Shown here one piece after another: positions 19,101 through 26,093 of a stretch of DNA of 64,000 nucleotides; position 1 is the first letter of the stretch, and the number at the start of each line of letters is the position of its first letter. This stretch comes from Flammeovirgaceae bacterium UBA7330 (GTDB lineage: Bacteria > Bacteroidota > Bacteroidia > Cytophagales > Cyclobacteriaceae). The position numbers were made by a program, and so were the translations under genes. A model generated the notes under the pieces. It saw only the letters and a program-made list of their open reading frames with translations. It did no database searches and was not told where the DNA came from. The stretch spans positions 62,001 to 126,000 of the forward strand of contig DKPQ01000009.1 in the NCBI GenBank assembly GCA_002471275.1. The letters run 5' to 3'.

Positions 19101-21865
19101 TCAACAACCCAAAGATTAAAAGCCCGGTCGTAAATCCTGTTGTTGATCAGACCTATACCGTAATTGTCACGAACAGTTTTGGATGCACTTCATCAAAGGA
19201 AATTGACATCAATGTTTCCACCTTTAATGCGAATGCTGGAGAAGATCTCACCATATGTTATGGTGAGACTGTCCAGCTGGATGCGACTGGTGGACTAAAC
19301 TATGAGTGGACAGACACAACGGGGACATTGTCCGATAATTCGATCCGAAATCCCTTTGCCGCACCAGAAGAAACGACCGTATATTCGGTGAATATGACGA
19401 GCAGTGATGGCTGTGTGGATCAGGACCAGGTCAAGGTGACAGTTCTAGAAAATCCTGAGATTGTCTTTATTGATAGCGAGGTAAGCATATGTGAAAATGA
19501 AGATATCGTAGACCTTAACAGTAATATCAATTACATAGGTGCCTCGTGGGAAGGACCTGGAGTTACAGCAACCGGCTTATTTGATCCGGAAGACTCCGGA
19601 CCAGGCTCGTTTATTTTAGAAGTCTCCTACGAGAATCTGTTAGGGTGTGTGGATACGGATTATTTGATCGTGAGGGTACCACGTAAGCCCACGGTTTACG
19701 CTGGTCCCGATATATCCGTTTGTAGCTCGGATTCTGTTATAGATATAAGTAGTCTGGCCACTCCTGCAGGAGGTTCGTTTTTCGGCGCGGGCATTATTGA
19801 CAATCAATTTTTTAGTCCTCTGTCAGCAGGGCCAGGGGAATATGAGGTCTCCTATGCCTATACCGACCCTACCACTGGATGTACAAACAGTGATACAAGG
19901 ATCATTACTGTATTGAATTCTATTGCTGTTTTTGCTGGTCCACCTACATCACTGTGTATCGATGCTGATCCTTTGGACCTGTCGCTTTCTGTTTCTCCTC
20001 CTGGTGGAGTATTTATTGCAGACTCTGCAGTGAATGGTAATTATTTTTATCCATCATCGGGAGAAGGGGAATACCATGTCTACTATTCTGTCACAGATAA
20101 TAACAACTGTACCAGCACCGCTAAACGAATCATCACCGTGAATGACAGGCCACTGCTTGAATTGGATTCCGATATTATCTCTGTCTGCGAGAATGATGGT
20201 ATCCTGAATTTAAATGAATATCCTAATATTCCCGGGGGAACCTGGAGCGGTAGCTCCGGAATAGTAAATGGCTTATTGAAAGTGGATAGCCTCGGCATCG
20301 GATCAAATATCTTATCCTACGATGTTGTCACTTCGGATGGGTGTTCCTTGTCAACTGAATTGATAGTGGAAGTTTCGCCGGTTCAGAATCTTGCGTTAGG
20401 AGGTACCATCAATACCTGTTTTGGGGGTGACCCTATTGATTTAATCGGGAATTTCAATAAGGAAGTAGTCTCTGTGTCCGGGGCGGGAGTCACGGACGGC
20501 ATCTTTTACCCCAGTTCGGTAGATCGGGGAACCTATGAGATCACCTATGAGTATGAAAATTCAAATGGATGTGTTGCAGAGCAGAAAAGGGTAGTAGTAG
20601 TTCAGGGTGAAGTTTTCGTTAGTACGGATGATCATATCAGCATATGTAAGAATTTTGGTAATGTCGATCTGTCAACTCATGGATTCCCTGAAGGTGGAGT
20701 CTGGAGTGGTGCTTTTGTCACGTTGGGGAAATTTAATTCTACAGCTGCTTCAGTGGGGCAATACGAGGCAATCTATACCCTGGACCTCGGATTGGGATGT
20801 GTCAATAGCGATACCTTGTTGATTGATGTGACCAACAGCAATATTTCAAGCTTTGGCACCGATACCCTTTTATGTATGAACTCTTCAGAATTGGATCTTA
20901 ATTTTTCTGATGAGCTTGAGGGAGGGAAATGGTCTGGGCCAGGGGTGATCAATGATGTCTTTTACCCGTCTGAGGCAGGCCCCGGAACCTGGGAGCTTAC
21001 TTATTCCAATGATGCACTGGAGTGTGACGTTGCAGGGACCCGAACCATTCGTGTGATTGATGTTCCGTCTAAGGCGATCACCGATTCTTATTCGCTTAGT
21101 GGGTGTGTAGGTGATATTATCAGGATCACTGCAGACTTGATTGACCAGAGCGTCACTGCCCAGGTCAATTATGAATGGTATTATGAAGGTGAGACAGAAC
21201 CCTTTGCCATCGGGAAGAACATTGACTTTAGGATCAGGGAAAGTGAAAATATCTATTTCGTTAGTGTGAACCAGTTTGGTTGTGAAGCACTGGAAAGTGA
21301 TTTTATCCGGATTTCAGCAAACGGGCCTGTAGGCGACTTTTTTGTGAATAAGGACTCAGCAGAAATCGGTGAACTGGTGCGATTTTCTTCCAGCAGTAGC
21401 AACACCGATGCCTTTTTCTGGGAGTTTGGGGATGGCAACTATTCAGAACTTGAGGATCCTATTTATTACTTCTACTCCACGGGTTGGCATACTGTATCCC
21501 TTACCATGTATTCACCTGATGATTGTGATTATACCATCACCAAAGAAGACTTCATTTTTATTCATGAACCAATGGATCCTGCAGATACAGTGACGGTGCT
21601 TTCGACCGAAACCGTGCAAATGGAAAATTTGATCATTTCTCCGAATCCGAATAGAGGCTCTTTTGTTCTTCGTGGTCCTGAAGGAATCATCGGTGGGAAG
21701 GTATCCATAATGTCACTGGCCGGAAAGCTCATTCAGGAGATAGCGTATATCAAAAATCAAGAGATCACCATTGAACTGAATGATAAAGTAAGTGGTACGT
21801 ATTTGCTGCTTTTCACTAAAGAGGGGAAGGATCCGGTGTATAAGAAAATGATTATTAGCAAATGA
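13178..21865 (+). CDS. Giant repeat adhesin with PKD domain and T9SS sorting domain
   Basis: 2895 residues. A signal peptide (about 1-22) precedes a unique region to about 300, then roughly thirty Ig-like/PKD-type repeats of 70-80 residues. Each carries a version of TICxGESVQLSASGG, YxWSPxTGL, NPxASP and TYTVTVTDxNGC. A clear PKD domain (WEFGDGNYSE) follows at about 2715-2800 and a type A T9SS C-terminal sorting domain (ISPNPNRGSF to YKKMIISK) at about 2815-2895. Two conserved cysteines per repeat suggest disulfides. Such proteins are exported by the type IX system and displayed as long surface fibres. It lies between traO and traQ-like genes with overlapping or 4-base junctions, so it is transcribed as a transfer gene; a role in mating-pair contact or biofilm is inferred. 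The frame is open throughout. Confidence 0.93.
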   Translation: MMKKFLLLFILCGSLFHDSLAQIQASKNVYFINNPDVFEYNWYLHFETNATIGYDRELIKVFGSSIETLNAYVVNDGSEREIVIYCTYDDYDGPWFYGGETWDILSGRWAIRPIEFGESSKCSDFGIVCDYGVTISTGSSNRLGARIDIDQLDKIGLGGNTPIYTKTLIRYEGVECSTNWSVDGSDNISCSGTVRTKELLVRLVVLNPEHDRSEIARCEDGDDMYLIHPDNAFLASNWPGIGFEDKYLDFIADITTDNGNHDYVSGEDVLIDVSEHGPGIVDMNIDWIAPAQYYLNRNTDFEFTQEFPLGEVYEVPTVSVQSSDHYCNNTGLIDLPDGTPEDGVWSGTHVSANQFDTDAASPGEYILTYTYTTADGCSASDNMTVTLEQVNVSTLDDVTICSGDNFIIEAFGASSYTWSPGTGLSSTVGSSVIASPTTTTTYTVTGTSEDGCTDTDEIVINVNPLPDATVTSNVTDDIICKNEPVVLSAPDAGAGATYSWTPSSKLDNPNLREPTAVISSSTEFRVRITDGNGCENDGTLYVTVNDLPVANAGDNLIACFGTDQQLDGTESSGEEPLQYSWSGIGIVSGGSTATPTINITSDQVYVLTVTDNNGCSSSDQVVATANAANASAGLDKTICEGSSTQLSASGGISYLWSPSTGLNDNTVSSPVASPTTTTDYTVTVTDGNGCVDTDVVRVNVVAQPTLNVPSDQTICQGESVTITVSGNSSSYEWSGQGLNVLFGSSVEASPSSTTIYQVTGSLNGCETPEEITVYVNSLPSVNAGLDDEVCSGESIELQGTQNANYTYSWSGPNIISGADTFNPIVSPAVSSNYTLTVTDLNGCSNSDVVRITVNSVSPNAGTDKTICLGETVQLSGSGGVTYFWEGDELNDPNISSPTATPLSAGNHVYTVTVTSADGCTDTDQVNVNVLGLPTLVLPADQTICKGESVILSASGAQSYDWSPSTGLNVDNLASVTASPSSTVVYTVEGTGSNGCTVEEQIVVYVNDPPDADAGSNKETCIGEVLVLNGSATLGVGPYSYSWSGAGIVSGENTSSPTINISSDQTYTLTVTDANGCTDIDQVDVDVNSLPNALISVNDFVTTSADICRDETVQLEAFGGSDYLWSGDPGLSNPNIQNPVITVDDTKVLSVLVTNSNGCQNQTTITLNAVDNPVVDAGETLEICIDDVPYDLRQDVNIQGGTFTGPGITNDFLFDPSDAGIGIHIVTYDVTVGTCSGSVTKEIRVKEKPVISTIIDQEICPGDSLQLNAFGGTTYSWFPETGMNNPNIANPKVAPLVTTSYTVTGMDIYGCENTATMTVSVNDLSVNAGVNQVICEGESVELDGSTSKSKVIYEWLPDIGLNDNSIASPVASPETTTTYTLSVTDVLGCTVSDQVKVTVEEQPDLVVGPKLFVCNSDNTPIDLRDDVNIPGGSFSSASSGLEGVLFYGNREDPGIYFISYDVVVGNCELSASREVEVLPDPVTSVNGSEFTICNGESIQLSASGGSAYSWFPTEGLSSSTIANPVATPLSSTVYSVEITDSENCSVTRTIEVNVQNVSPLSGNDVSICEGESIQLSASGGSFYSWSHGASLNDANVSNPIASPHVTTTYVVTVTDNDGCTGTDEVKVVVEPAPILDLGGDISLCQDASESVDVRTFANISGGTWTSDSPALDGVIFNPAEEAPGIVFLNYSVTNDGCTVQGTKEIRILSKPEVSVIEDQEICKGKSVQLSASGGVSYEWSPKTNMDNAIVFNPVVTPLSTTVYAVTITDLNGCRNTASVEVVVDTPETTVTPDVTICQGESVELVASGGNSYLWNNAGSLSDPNDNNPVASPLSTTLYTVQITNRNGCTAYEEVLVTVTPAPDLEIGDILTLCHNGDEPYDLRQDVSVSGGVFSSTSNGLVGVEFIPSQVSNPGIYFVDYTVTIENCTVTKTREIRVKGDPVINTNFDSYDICAGESVQLNVSGGETYEWFPNVAINNPKIKSPVVNPVVDQTYTVIVTNSFGCTSSKEIDINVSTFNANAGEDLTICYGETVQLDATGGLNYEWTDTTGTLSDNSIRNPFAAPEETTVYSVNMTSSDGCVDQDQVKVTVLENPEIVFIDSEVSICENEDIVDLNSNINYIGASWEGPGVTATGLFDPEDSGPGSFILEVSYENLLGCVDTDYLIVRVPRKPTVYAGPDISVCSSDSVIDISSLATPAGGSFFGAGIIDNQFFSPLSAGPGEYEVSYAYTDPTTGCTNSDTRIITVLNSIAVFAGPPTSLCIDADPLDLSLSVSPPGGVFIADSAVNGNYFYPSSGEGEYHVYYSVTDNNNCTSTAKRIITVNDRPLLELDSDIISVCENDGILNLNEYPNIPGGTWSGSSGIVNGLLKVDSLGIGSNILSYDVVTSDGCSLSTELIVEVSPVQNLALGGTINTCFGGDPIDLIGNFNKEVVSVSGAGVTDGIFYPSSVDRGTYEITYEYENSNGCVAEQKRVVVVQGEVFVSTDDHISICKNFGNVDLSTHGFPEGGVWSGAFVTLGKFNSTAASVGQYEAIYTLDLGLGCVNSDTLLIDVTNSNISSFGTDTLLCMNSSELDLNFSDELEGGKWSGPGVINDVFYPSEAGPGTWELTYSNDALECDVAGTRTIRVIDVPSKAITDSYSLSGCVGDIIRITADLIDQSVTAQVNYEWYYEGETEPFAIGKNIDFRIRESENIYFVSVNQFGCEALESDFIRISANGPVGDFFVNKDSAEIGELVRFSSSSSNTDAFFWEFGDGNYSELEDPIYYFYSTGWHTVSLTMYSPDDCDYTITKEDFIFIHEPMDPADTVTVLSTETVQMENLIISPNPNRGSFVLRGPEGIIGGKVSIMSLAGKLIQEIAYIKNQEITIELNDKVSGTYLLLFTKEGKDPVYKKMIISK

Positions 21866-22578
21866 GGGTGACTATTTACATCATATGGGCTGCATGGATC
21901 CTGACATCTTGTGATGACACCATGACTCAACTGCAACGTAAAAATGAACGACCAACAGCTAATTTTACCTTTCTTGAAAATGACATCACAACTGTACGGG
22001 ATAGCGTAAAGTTCTTTCCCATTTTTTCAAAGAACAACTACAATCAGGATGTGACAATCACGGATCCGGAAGGAAACCTGAATGAGGTCTTTTTCAAAAT
22101 ATCCAGTGGAAGTGGGAAGGTATTTAGTAACGGGTTTAACACTAAGAGAGAGCTATCGGTAAATACTTCACTTGGCACAGACGAAATCTATTCCTTTAAT
22201 TATAGACCGGAACAACTCGGATATCACGAAATTCAAATATTTGCACAGGACGAACTAGATGAATTTGATACGTTGACTATTCAATTAACCGTATTTGAGA
22301 ACCTTCCACCGGTTGCCTCATTGTCTGTTAAACCAACACGTGTAGTGAGTAGGTATGAGTATACGATCGATGGAACAGGGAGCTATGACAAGGATGCCAA
22401 ATTTGGCGGTGAAATTGTGCTTTATAGGTTTAGCATCAATAGCAAGGAGATAGATCTGAAAAAACCCAAATTTCCATACGTCTTCGGTGGTGAACAGATT
22501 GTTAATATTTCTCTCCAGGTTCAGGACAACAATGGCCAGTGGAGTGACCCTGTGGAAGGATTGTACTCTATTGATTAA
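21862..22578 (+). CDS. traQ: TraQ-like (DUF3872-type) lipoprotein with extra C-terminal domain
   Basis: 238 residues with a signal peptide ending in the lipobox ILTSC (Cys16). Residues about 30-140 follow the pattern of TraQ/DUF3872: a short acidic start, a VFFKISSGSGK strand, then FNYRPEQLGYHEIQIFAQDE. The C-terminal 95 residues look like an added PKD/Ig-like domain (VASLSVKPTRV, GTGSYDKDAKFGG). The start overlaps the adhesin stop as ATGA, a strong sign of translational coupling. It is likely an outer-membrane or periplasmic partner in mating, possibly of the adhesin. Confidence 0.65.
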   Translation: MRVTIYIIWAAWILTSCDDTMTQLQRKNERPTANFTFLENDITTVRDSVKFFPIFSKNNYNQDVTITDPEGNLNEVFFKISSGSGKVFSNGFNTKRELSVNTSLGTDEIYSFNYRPEQLGYHEIQIFAQDELDEFDTLTIQLTVFENLPPVASLSVKPTRVVSRYEYTIDGTGSYDKDAKFGGEIVLYRFSINSKEIDLKKPKFPYVFGGEQIVNISLQVQDNNGQWSDPVEGLYSID

Positions 22579-22613
22579 TAGGTGACAATTATTTTGTTGA
22601 GAATAGATTTGAC

Positions 22614-23105
22614 CTAAGACTCTGCCTTTACCTTCCTTGGTCTGCCAGGTAATACTGTACCTGGCTTGAAGCCATTCTTATAGCGTTTTTTACGTATCTT
22701 CCACATTTTATAATTGTCCTTGTTCCCAACTTCAAACTGCCATTTCATGTGGTCAGATGGCGTAACCCACTTGAGATTATCTGCGTCATTATTTCTTGGA
22801 TTGTTATCCTGATGAATAATCATAGTCAGCTCTGCCGGATTGGGATTATCAACAAATGCGAGGGCCACCTGCTTGTGTGGATATACCGTTTTACGGCTTT
22901 TGTCATCGGCCAAAAGGTCCAAAAAAAAACACTTACAAGGTTTGTTCCAACGTTGCTTCATTAGTCTTCCCTTGAGCTTCATATGACCCTGAATACCTGT
23001 GTGCCAAACTTTTCGGGTTTTGCTCCTGACCCTGCCTCTGTCAGAGATTTCGTAGTTGGAAAACCCTTCAATTTCCTTCCAAAGTTCCTCTGATTCCTCA
23101 ACCAT
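22614..23105 (-). CDS. HNH homing-type endonuclease with NUMOD4 motif
   Basis: 163 residues. The N-terminus (ELWKEIEGFSNYEISDRGRVRS) is a classic NUMOD4 motif, followed by an HNH region with IIHQDNNPRNNDADNLKWVT at about residues 93-113. The C-terminus is basic (KKRYKNGFKPGTVLPGRPRK), like a DNA-binding NUMOD tail. Such freestanding HNH enzymes are mobile genes that cut intronless or insertless sites. It sits between convergent-oriented neighbours (traQ-like on plus, TPR gene on minus) as a self-contained cassette; no intron is visible around it. Confidence 0.88.
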   Translation of the reverse strand: MVEESEELWKEIEGFSNYEISDRGRVRSKTRKVWHTGIQGHMKLKGRLMKQRWNKPCKCFFLDLLADDKSRKTVYPHKQVALAFVDNPNPAELTMIIHQDNNPRNNDADNLKWVTPSDHMKWQFEVGNKDNYKMWKIRKKRYKNGFKPGTVLPGRPRKVKAES

Positions 23106-23192
23106 AGCTTTTCATTCTAAGTTAACAAATTAAAGACAAAAGTTAATAAACTGATATTACAGCTAACATGTTTCGCTTCCAGCTTTGGTTAT

Positions 23193-24434
23193 TTACATTG
23201 TTTGATCAATAACCTTGCGTATGGCATTGGCCGTGCGCCTAAGCTTACTAATTCGAATCTCGTACCACAGAATAATCAAGAAAAGTAATGAGGTAACAGT
23301 AATGACTACATATTTCTGGTACTGCGCATCTAAAAGCTCCTTATCAAATTCTGTTTGCAACCCTGCAAGTAATAAGTCTATCTGAAATTCTTCTTTTACC
23401 TTGATTAACTCCTTTTGATCCTCGAAAAACTGTTGACTAGCCTCGTAATACCTTTCGGTAAATTCTTTTTCTTTTTCTGGATCACCAAGTGCTGAATAGA
23501 TTTGGGCCATTACATAATAGATTTCAAGATGGTCATGTTCCGGAACTATTTCCCCGATAAATCTGATAGCATCTAAACCAGATGATATACCTTCTTGGAA
23601 CTGATGAGCCTGGAGGTAGGCTTTTGTCAGACCGAGGTTTGTTGAAAATTTCAGTCTTGAGTGATCGACATCTTTACTGATCTCTTTGGCCTTAGAATAG
23701 TATTGCAAAGCCAAACCATAGTCTGCATTATCGTGGGATATCTCCCCAAGGTTATTTAGGGCATCTGCTTTTATTTTTGAAGAAGATTCAGATAACTGAA
23801 CAACAAATTCAAAATATTCATTTGCTCTTTCTAGTTCACCCATTCGCATGTGTATAATACCCAGCATATTGTATCCATCATGATATAATTTGTTATTGCC
23901 TGCTAACATGGCCAAGCTGGTAGTTTTAATCATTACCTCTTTAGCGTTCAGCAGGTTCCCATTATCCATATAGGCATATGAAAGATTGTAATTGAGCTTC
24001 AGCTCCTGGTTGACCAGGTCATAACCTTTACATTTTAAAAGGGCTTTTTTATAATGCTCAATGGCGAGTTCATATTTCCGATGCACCCTAAGTATACTGC
24101 CAGAATTGAGCATAAGGCTGGTGTAGGTTTTGACGGATTTTATATCATCAAGATCTTCTAAGATATGGGCGGCCTTTAAGTAGAATAATAATCCAGTGAC
24201 CCCTTTATTTAAGACTTCTTCTTGAATATATCCCTTGATATAAAAGCTGTTTGCAACTCCCCAATCATAACCTATCCGATCTCCAATTTCTATTGCTTTA
24301 TCACAAAGAACGAGAGCACTGTCAGGATAAGCCTCCATAATTTCATAGACCTGTTTATGAATCAGGTCCACTTCATCCGTTCGAAGATCAGCAAACTGGA
24401 ATAAATTAAAAGATAGTAGAAGTATTTTAAACAT
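23193..24434 (-). CDS. TPR-repeat protein with C-terminal membrane anchor
   Basis: 413 residues: a short hydrophobic N-terminus (probable signal peptide), tandem TPR helices over about 30-330 (for example NLSYAYMDNGNLLNAKEVM, ALNNLGEISHDNADYGLALQYYSKAKE), one transmembrane helix at about 371-390, and a short basic cytoplasmic tail. Bacteroidota use this TPR-TM layout as the sensory half of regulators that continue into a LuxR-type HTH or histidine kinase; here that output domain is absent. It lies downstream of a tiny lipopeptide gene, separated by a strong terminator. It may sense a peptide or tether a partner; neither is proven. Confidence 0.8.
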   Translation of the reverse strand: MFKILLLSFNLFQFADLRTDEVDLIHKQVYEIMEAYPDSALVLCDKAIEIGDRIGYDWGVANSFYIKGYIQEEVLNKGVTGLLFYLKAAHILEDLDDIKSVKTYTSLMLNSGSILRVHRKYELAIEHYKKALLKCKGYDLVNQELKLNYNLSYAYMDNGNLLNAKEVMIKTTSLAMLAGNNKLYHDGYNMLGIIHMRMGELERANEYFEFVVQLSESSSKIKADALNNLGEISHDNADYGLALQYYSKAKEISKDVDHSRLKFSTNLGLTKAYLQAHQFQEGISSGLDAIRFIGEIVPEHDHLEIYYVMAQIYSALGDPEKEKEFTERYYEASQQFFEDQKELIKVKEEFQIDLLLAGLQTEFDKELLDAQYQKYVVITVTSLLFLIILWYEIRISKLRRTANAIRKVIDQTM

Positions 24435-24455
24435 AGTGGTTAAGTGCTAAAATAC

Positions 24456-24486
24456 AAAAAGGCAAGTGATTCCACTTGCCTTTTTT
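24456..24486 (-). terminator. Strong hairpin terminator between lipopeptide and TPR genes
   Basis: GGCAAGTG at 24461-24468 pairs perfectly with CACTTGCC at 24473-24480 around a four-base loop. The stem extends into an A run on one side and T6 on the other, so it can work in both directions. Read on the minus strand it ends the lipopeptide transcript just before the TPR gene. Confidence 0.85.
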
Positions 24487-24520
24487 GATAAACTTACCGT
24501 TATAAGGGTTTGATTACAAA

Positions 24521-24724
24521 TCAGTCCCCAGGCTTGTCTTTTTGATCATCCGCACTAGTAGCCACAAAATCACCTGGCCTGTCCTTCTGATCATCGGCAC
24601 TTTCAGATAATTGTGCATCTTCATGATTGGCGACGATCTCATCGAAATCTGATGATTGTTCACATGATTGAATTGAAATTCCCAAGATAGCAAGTGTAAA
24701 AAGGGTGAATACTAACTTTTTCAT
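24521..24724 (-). CDS. Tiny lipopeptide with duplicated SADDQKD(R/K)PGD motif
   Basis: 67 residues: signal peptide with lipobox SIQSC (Cys21), an acidic stretch, then two copies of SADDQKDxPGD separated by FVATSA. Mature length is only about 46 residues. Translation from ATG is preceded by an A+T-rich leader. Its gene is upstream of and co-directional with the TPR membrane protein, with a terminator between. Short repeat-bearing exported peptides next to TPR proteins recall peptide-sensor pairs (Rap-Phr type) in Firmicutes, but lipidation argues for a cell-envelope role. No known family is recognised. Confidence 0.7.
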   Translation of the reverse strand: MKKLVFTLFTLAILGISIQSCEQSSDFDEIVANHEDAQLSESADDQKDRPGDFVATSADDQKDKPGD

Positions 24725-25077
24725 AACTGTAATTTTTGTTTGTTAAAAATTTATTTAATGACTAAAGATACATGCTAACTGGAAGGTTGATTTAACATGT
24801 CTAATTATAGGTTAGAAGCCACTTAATCCAGTGGAGATGGATTTCTGGTTGAGAAAGGATTTATTCCCTTTTTTCTCCATTCAATTAAACTCCAACCTTA
24901 CACTGTGGCTGCTTTCTGATTACCTCATTCAACTGCAATAAGTTTTTTACTTCTACTTTCTGAACAGAGAAAAACTATATTTCCAAAGGATGATATTATT
25001 TATATCATTCAGTAATACCATTGTTTTTGAATTAACTTTTGATTACCTTAATGAGGACATTAACCCGCTATGTTTGA
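24725..25077. other. Intergenic promoter region between divergent genes
   Basis: About 350 bases between the lipopeptide gene (minus) and the beta-propeller gene (plus). No ORF of credible composition and no clear repeat. It is A+T-rich and must hold the two divergent promoters; TATCTTTA-like sequence on the minus strand near 24763 is a weak -7 candidate. Confidence 0.4.
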
Positions 25078-26073
25078 ATGAGGAGTTTTCGTGTTTTTCA
25101 TTTCATCCTGTTCTTGCTTTATATTTCCTGCCATGAAGAGTCGGAAAAGTTACCGGATTGCCCTGGCATAAATGAAGTAATTCTCAGTTCACCTTATCAA
25201 GATCCATTATGGCATCCTTCTGGTGATTTCATCGGTTTTAATTACACACCTTTAAAACGGATTATTTACGATAAAAACAAGTGTCTTTCAACTGCTGAAT
25301 ATGAATACGACTTCTCTTCCAGAGGATATTATTTCATCAGTCCTGATGGGACAAACCAAAGAATGGTTTTGCCCTTCCATCTCAATGATGCTTGCTGGAG
25401 CAACTCGGGTGACTTTATTGTTTTCAGTAAAGACGACGGAACTATTTGCAAAATAAAATTTGAAAATAATGCTTTCGAAGAAAATGTAACACAGATATCT
25501 GCCGGAGAAAGATTTTGGGAAGCTGTCTTATCTCCAGGTGATGATCAAATTGCTTATGTCAATCGGATCCAGATAACAGACCAGGTTGGAATTTGGATTA
25601 GCGATCTGAACACTGCGCCGGAAAGGGAATATTTTGTATTTGGAGGCTCGCCTCAATGGCTTAATAGCACAACTATACTTTATATAGGTGTTCAATCAAT
25701 ATGGAAAAAGGAAATTGGTTTTGAGGAAAGGAAATTATTTGATGTAATTGATCCATCTCTCTATGTCCTAAATTCTATAAGAGTAAATACCATTGGTGAA
25801 AAACTAATAATTGACGCGCTTTCTAACAGTTTGGATATTTCAGGCAGGAATTTGTGGTCCGTGAATATTGATGGCAGTGATTTACAATTATTTCATCCAG
25901 ATGCACAAAGTCCTTCTATTAGCAATTCTACAGAAACCTTGGTTGCATTTACAGCTTTTGATGGCAAAGAAATAGATCATGAATCTGGAACGATTTGGTT
26001 AAAAAATATTGATGGGAGTAATGAGCGACAATTGACATTCCATGATGATCTTCAAATAGAATTTAAAGAATAA
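25078..26073 (+). CDS. TolB/WD40-like beta-propeller lipoprotein
   Basis: 331 residues with a signal peptide ending at a lipobox-like YISC (Cys19). The body contains PD40/TolB-type propeller blades: PLWHPSGDFIGF, YYFISPDGTNQRMV, ACWSNSGDFIVFSKDDGT, LSPGDDQIAYVN, LWSVNIDGSDLQLF and a final blade ending WLKNIDGSNERQLTF. This suggests a six- or seven-bladed propeller anchored to the outer membrane or facing the periplasm. The subtilase gene follows 20 bases later in the same direction, so the two may be co-expressed. The ligand is unknown. Confidence 0.75.
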   Translation: MRSFRVFHFILFLLYISCHEESEKLPDCPGINEVILSSPYQDPLWHPSGDFIGFNYTPLKRIIYDKNKCLSTAEYEYDFSSRGYYFISPDGTNQRMVLPFHLNDACWSNSGDFIVFSKDDGTICKIKFENNAFEENVTQISAGERFWEAVLSPGDDQIAYVNRIQITDQVGIWISDLNTAPEREYFVFGGSPQWLNSTTILYIGVQSIWKKEIGFEERKLFDVIDPSLYVLNSIRVNTIGEKLIIDALSNSLDISGRNLWSVNIDGSDLQLFHPDAQSPSISNSTETLVAFTAFDGKEIDHESGTIWLKNIDGSNERQLTFHDDLQIEFKE

Positions 26074-26093
26074 GAACAATAACATTATCTGCT

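Noticed and set aside
13178..21865. The adhesin repeats as a DNA tandem repeat or recombination hotspot
   Set aside because: The repetition is at protein level; DNA copies are diverged and no long identical stretches were seen by eye.
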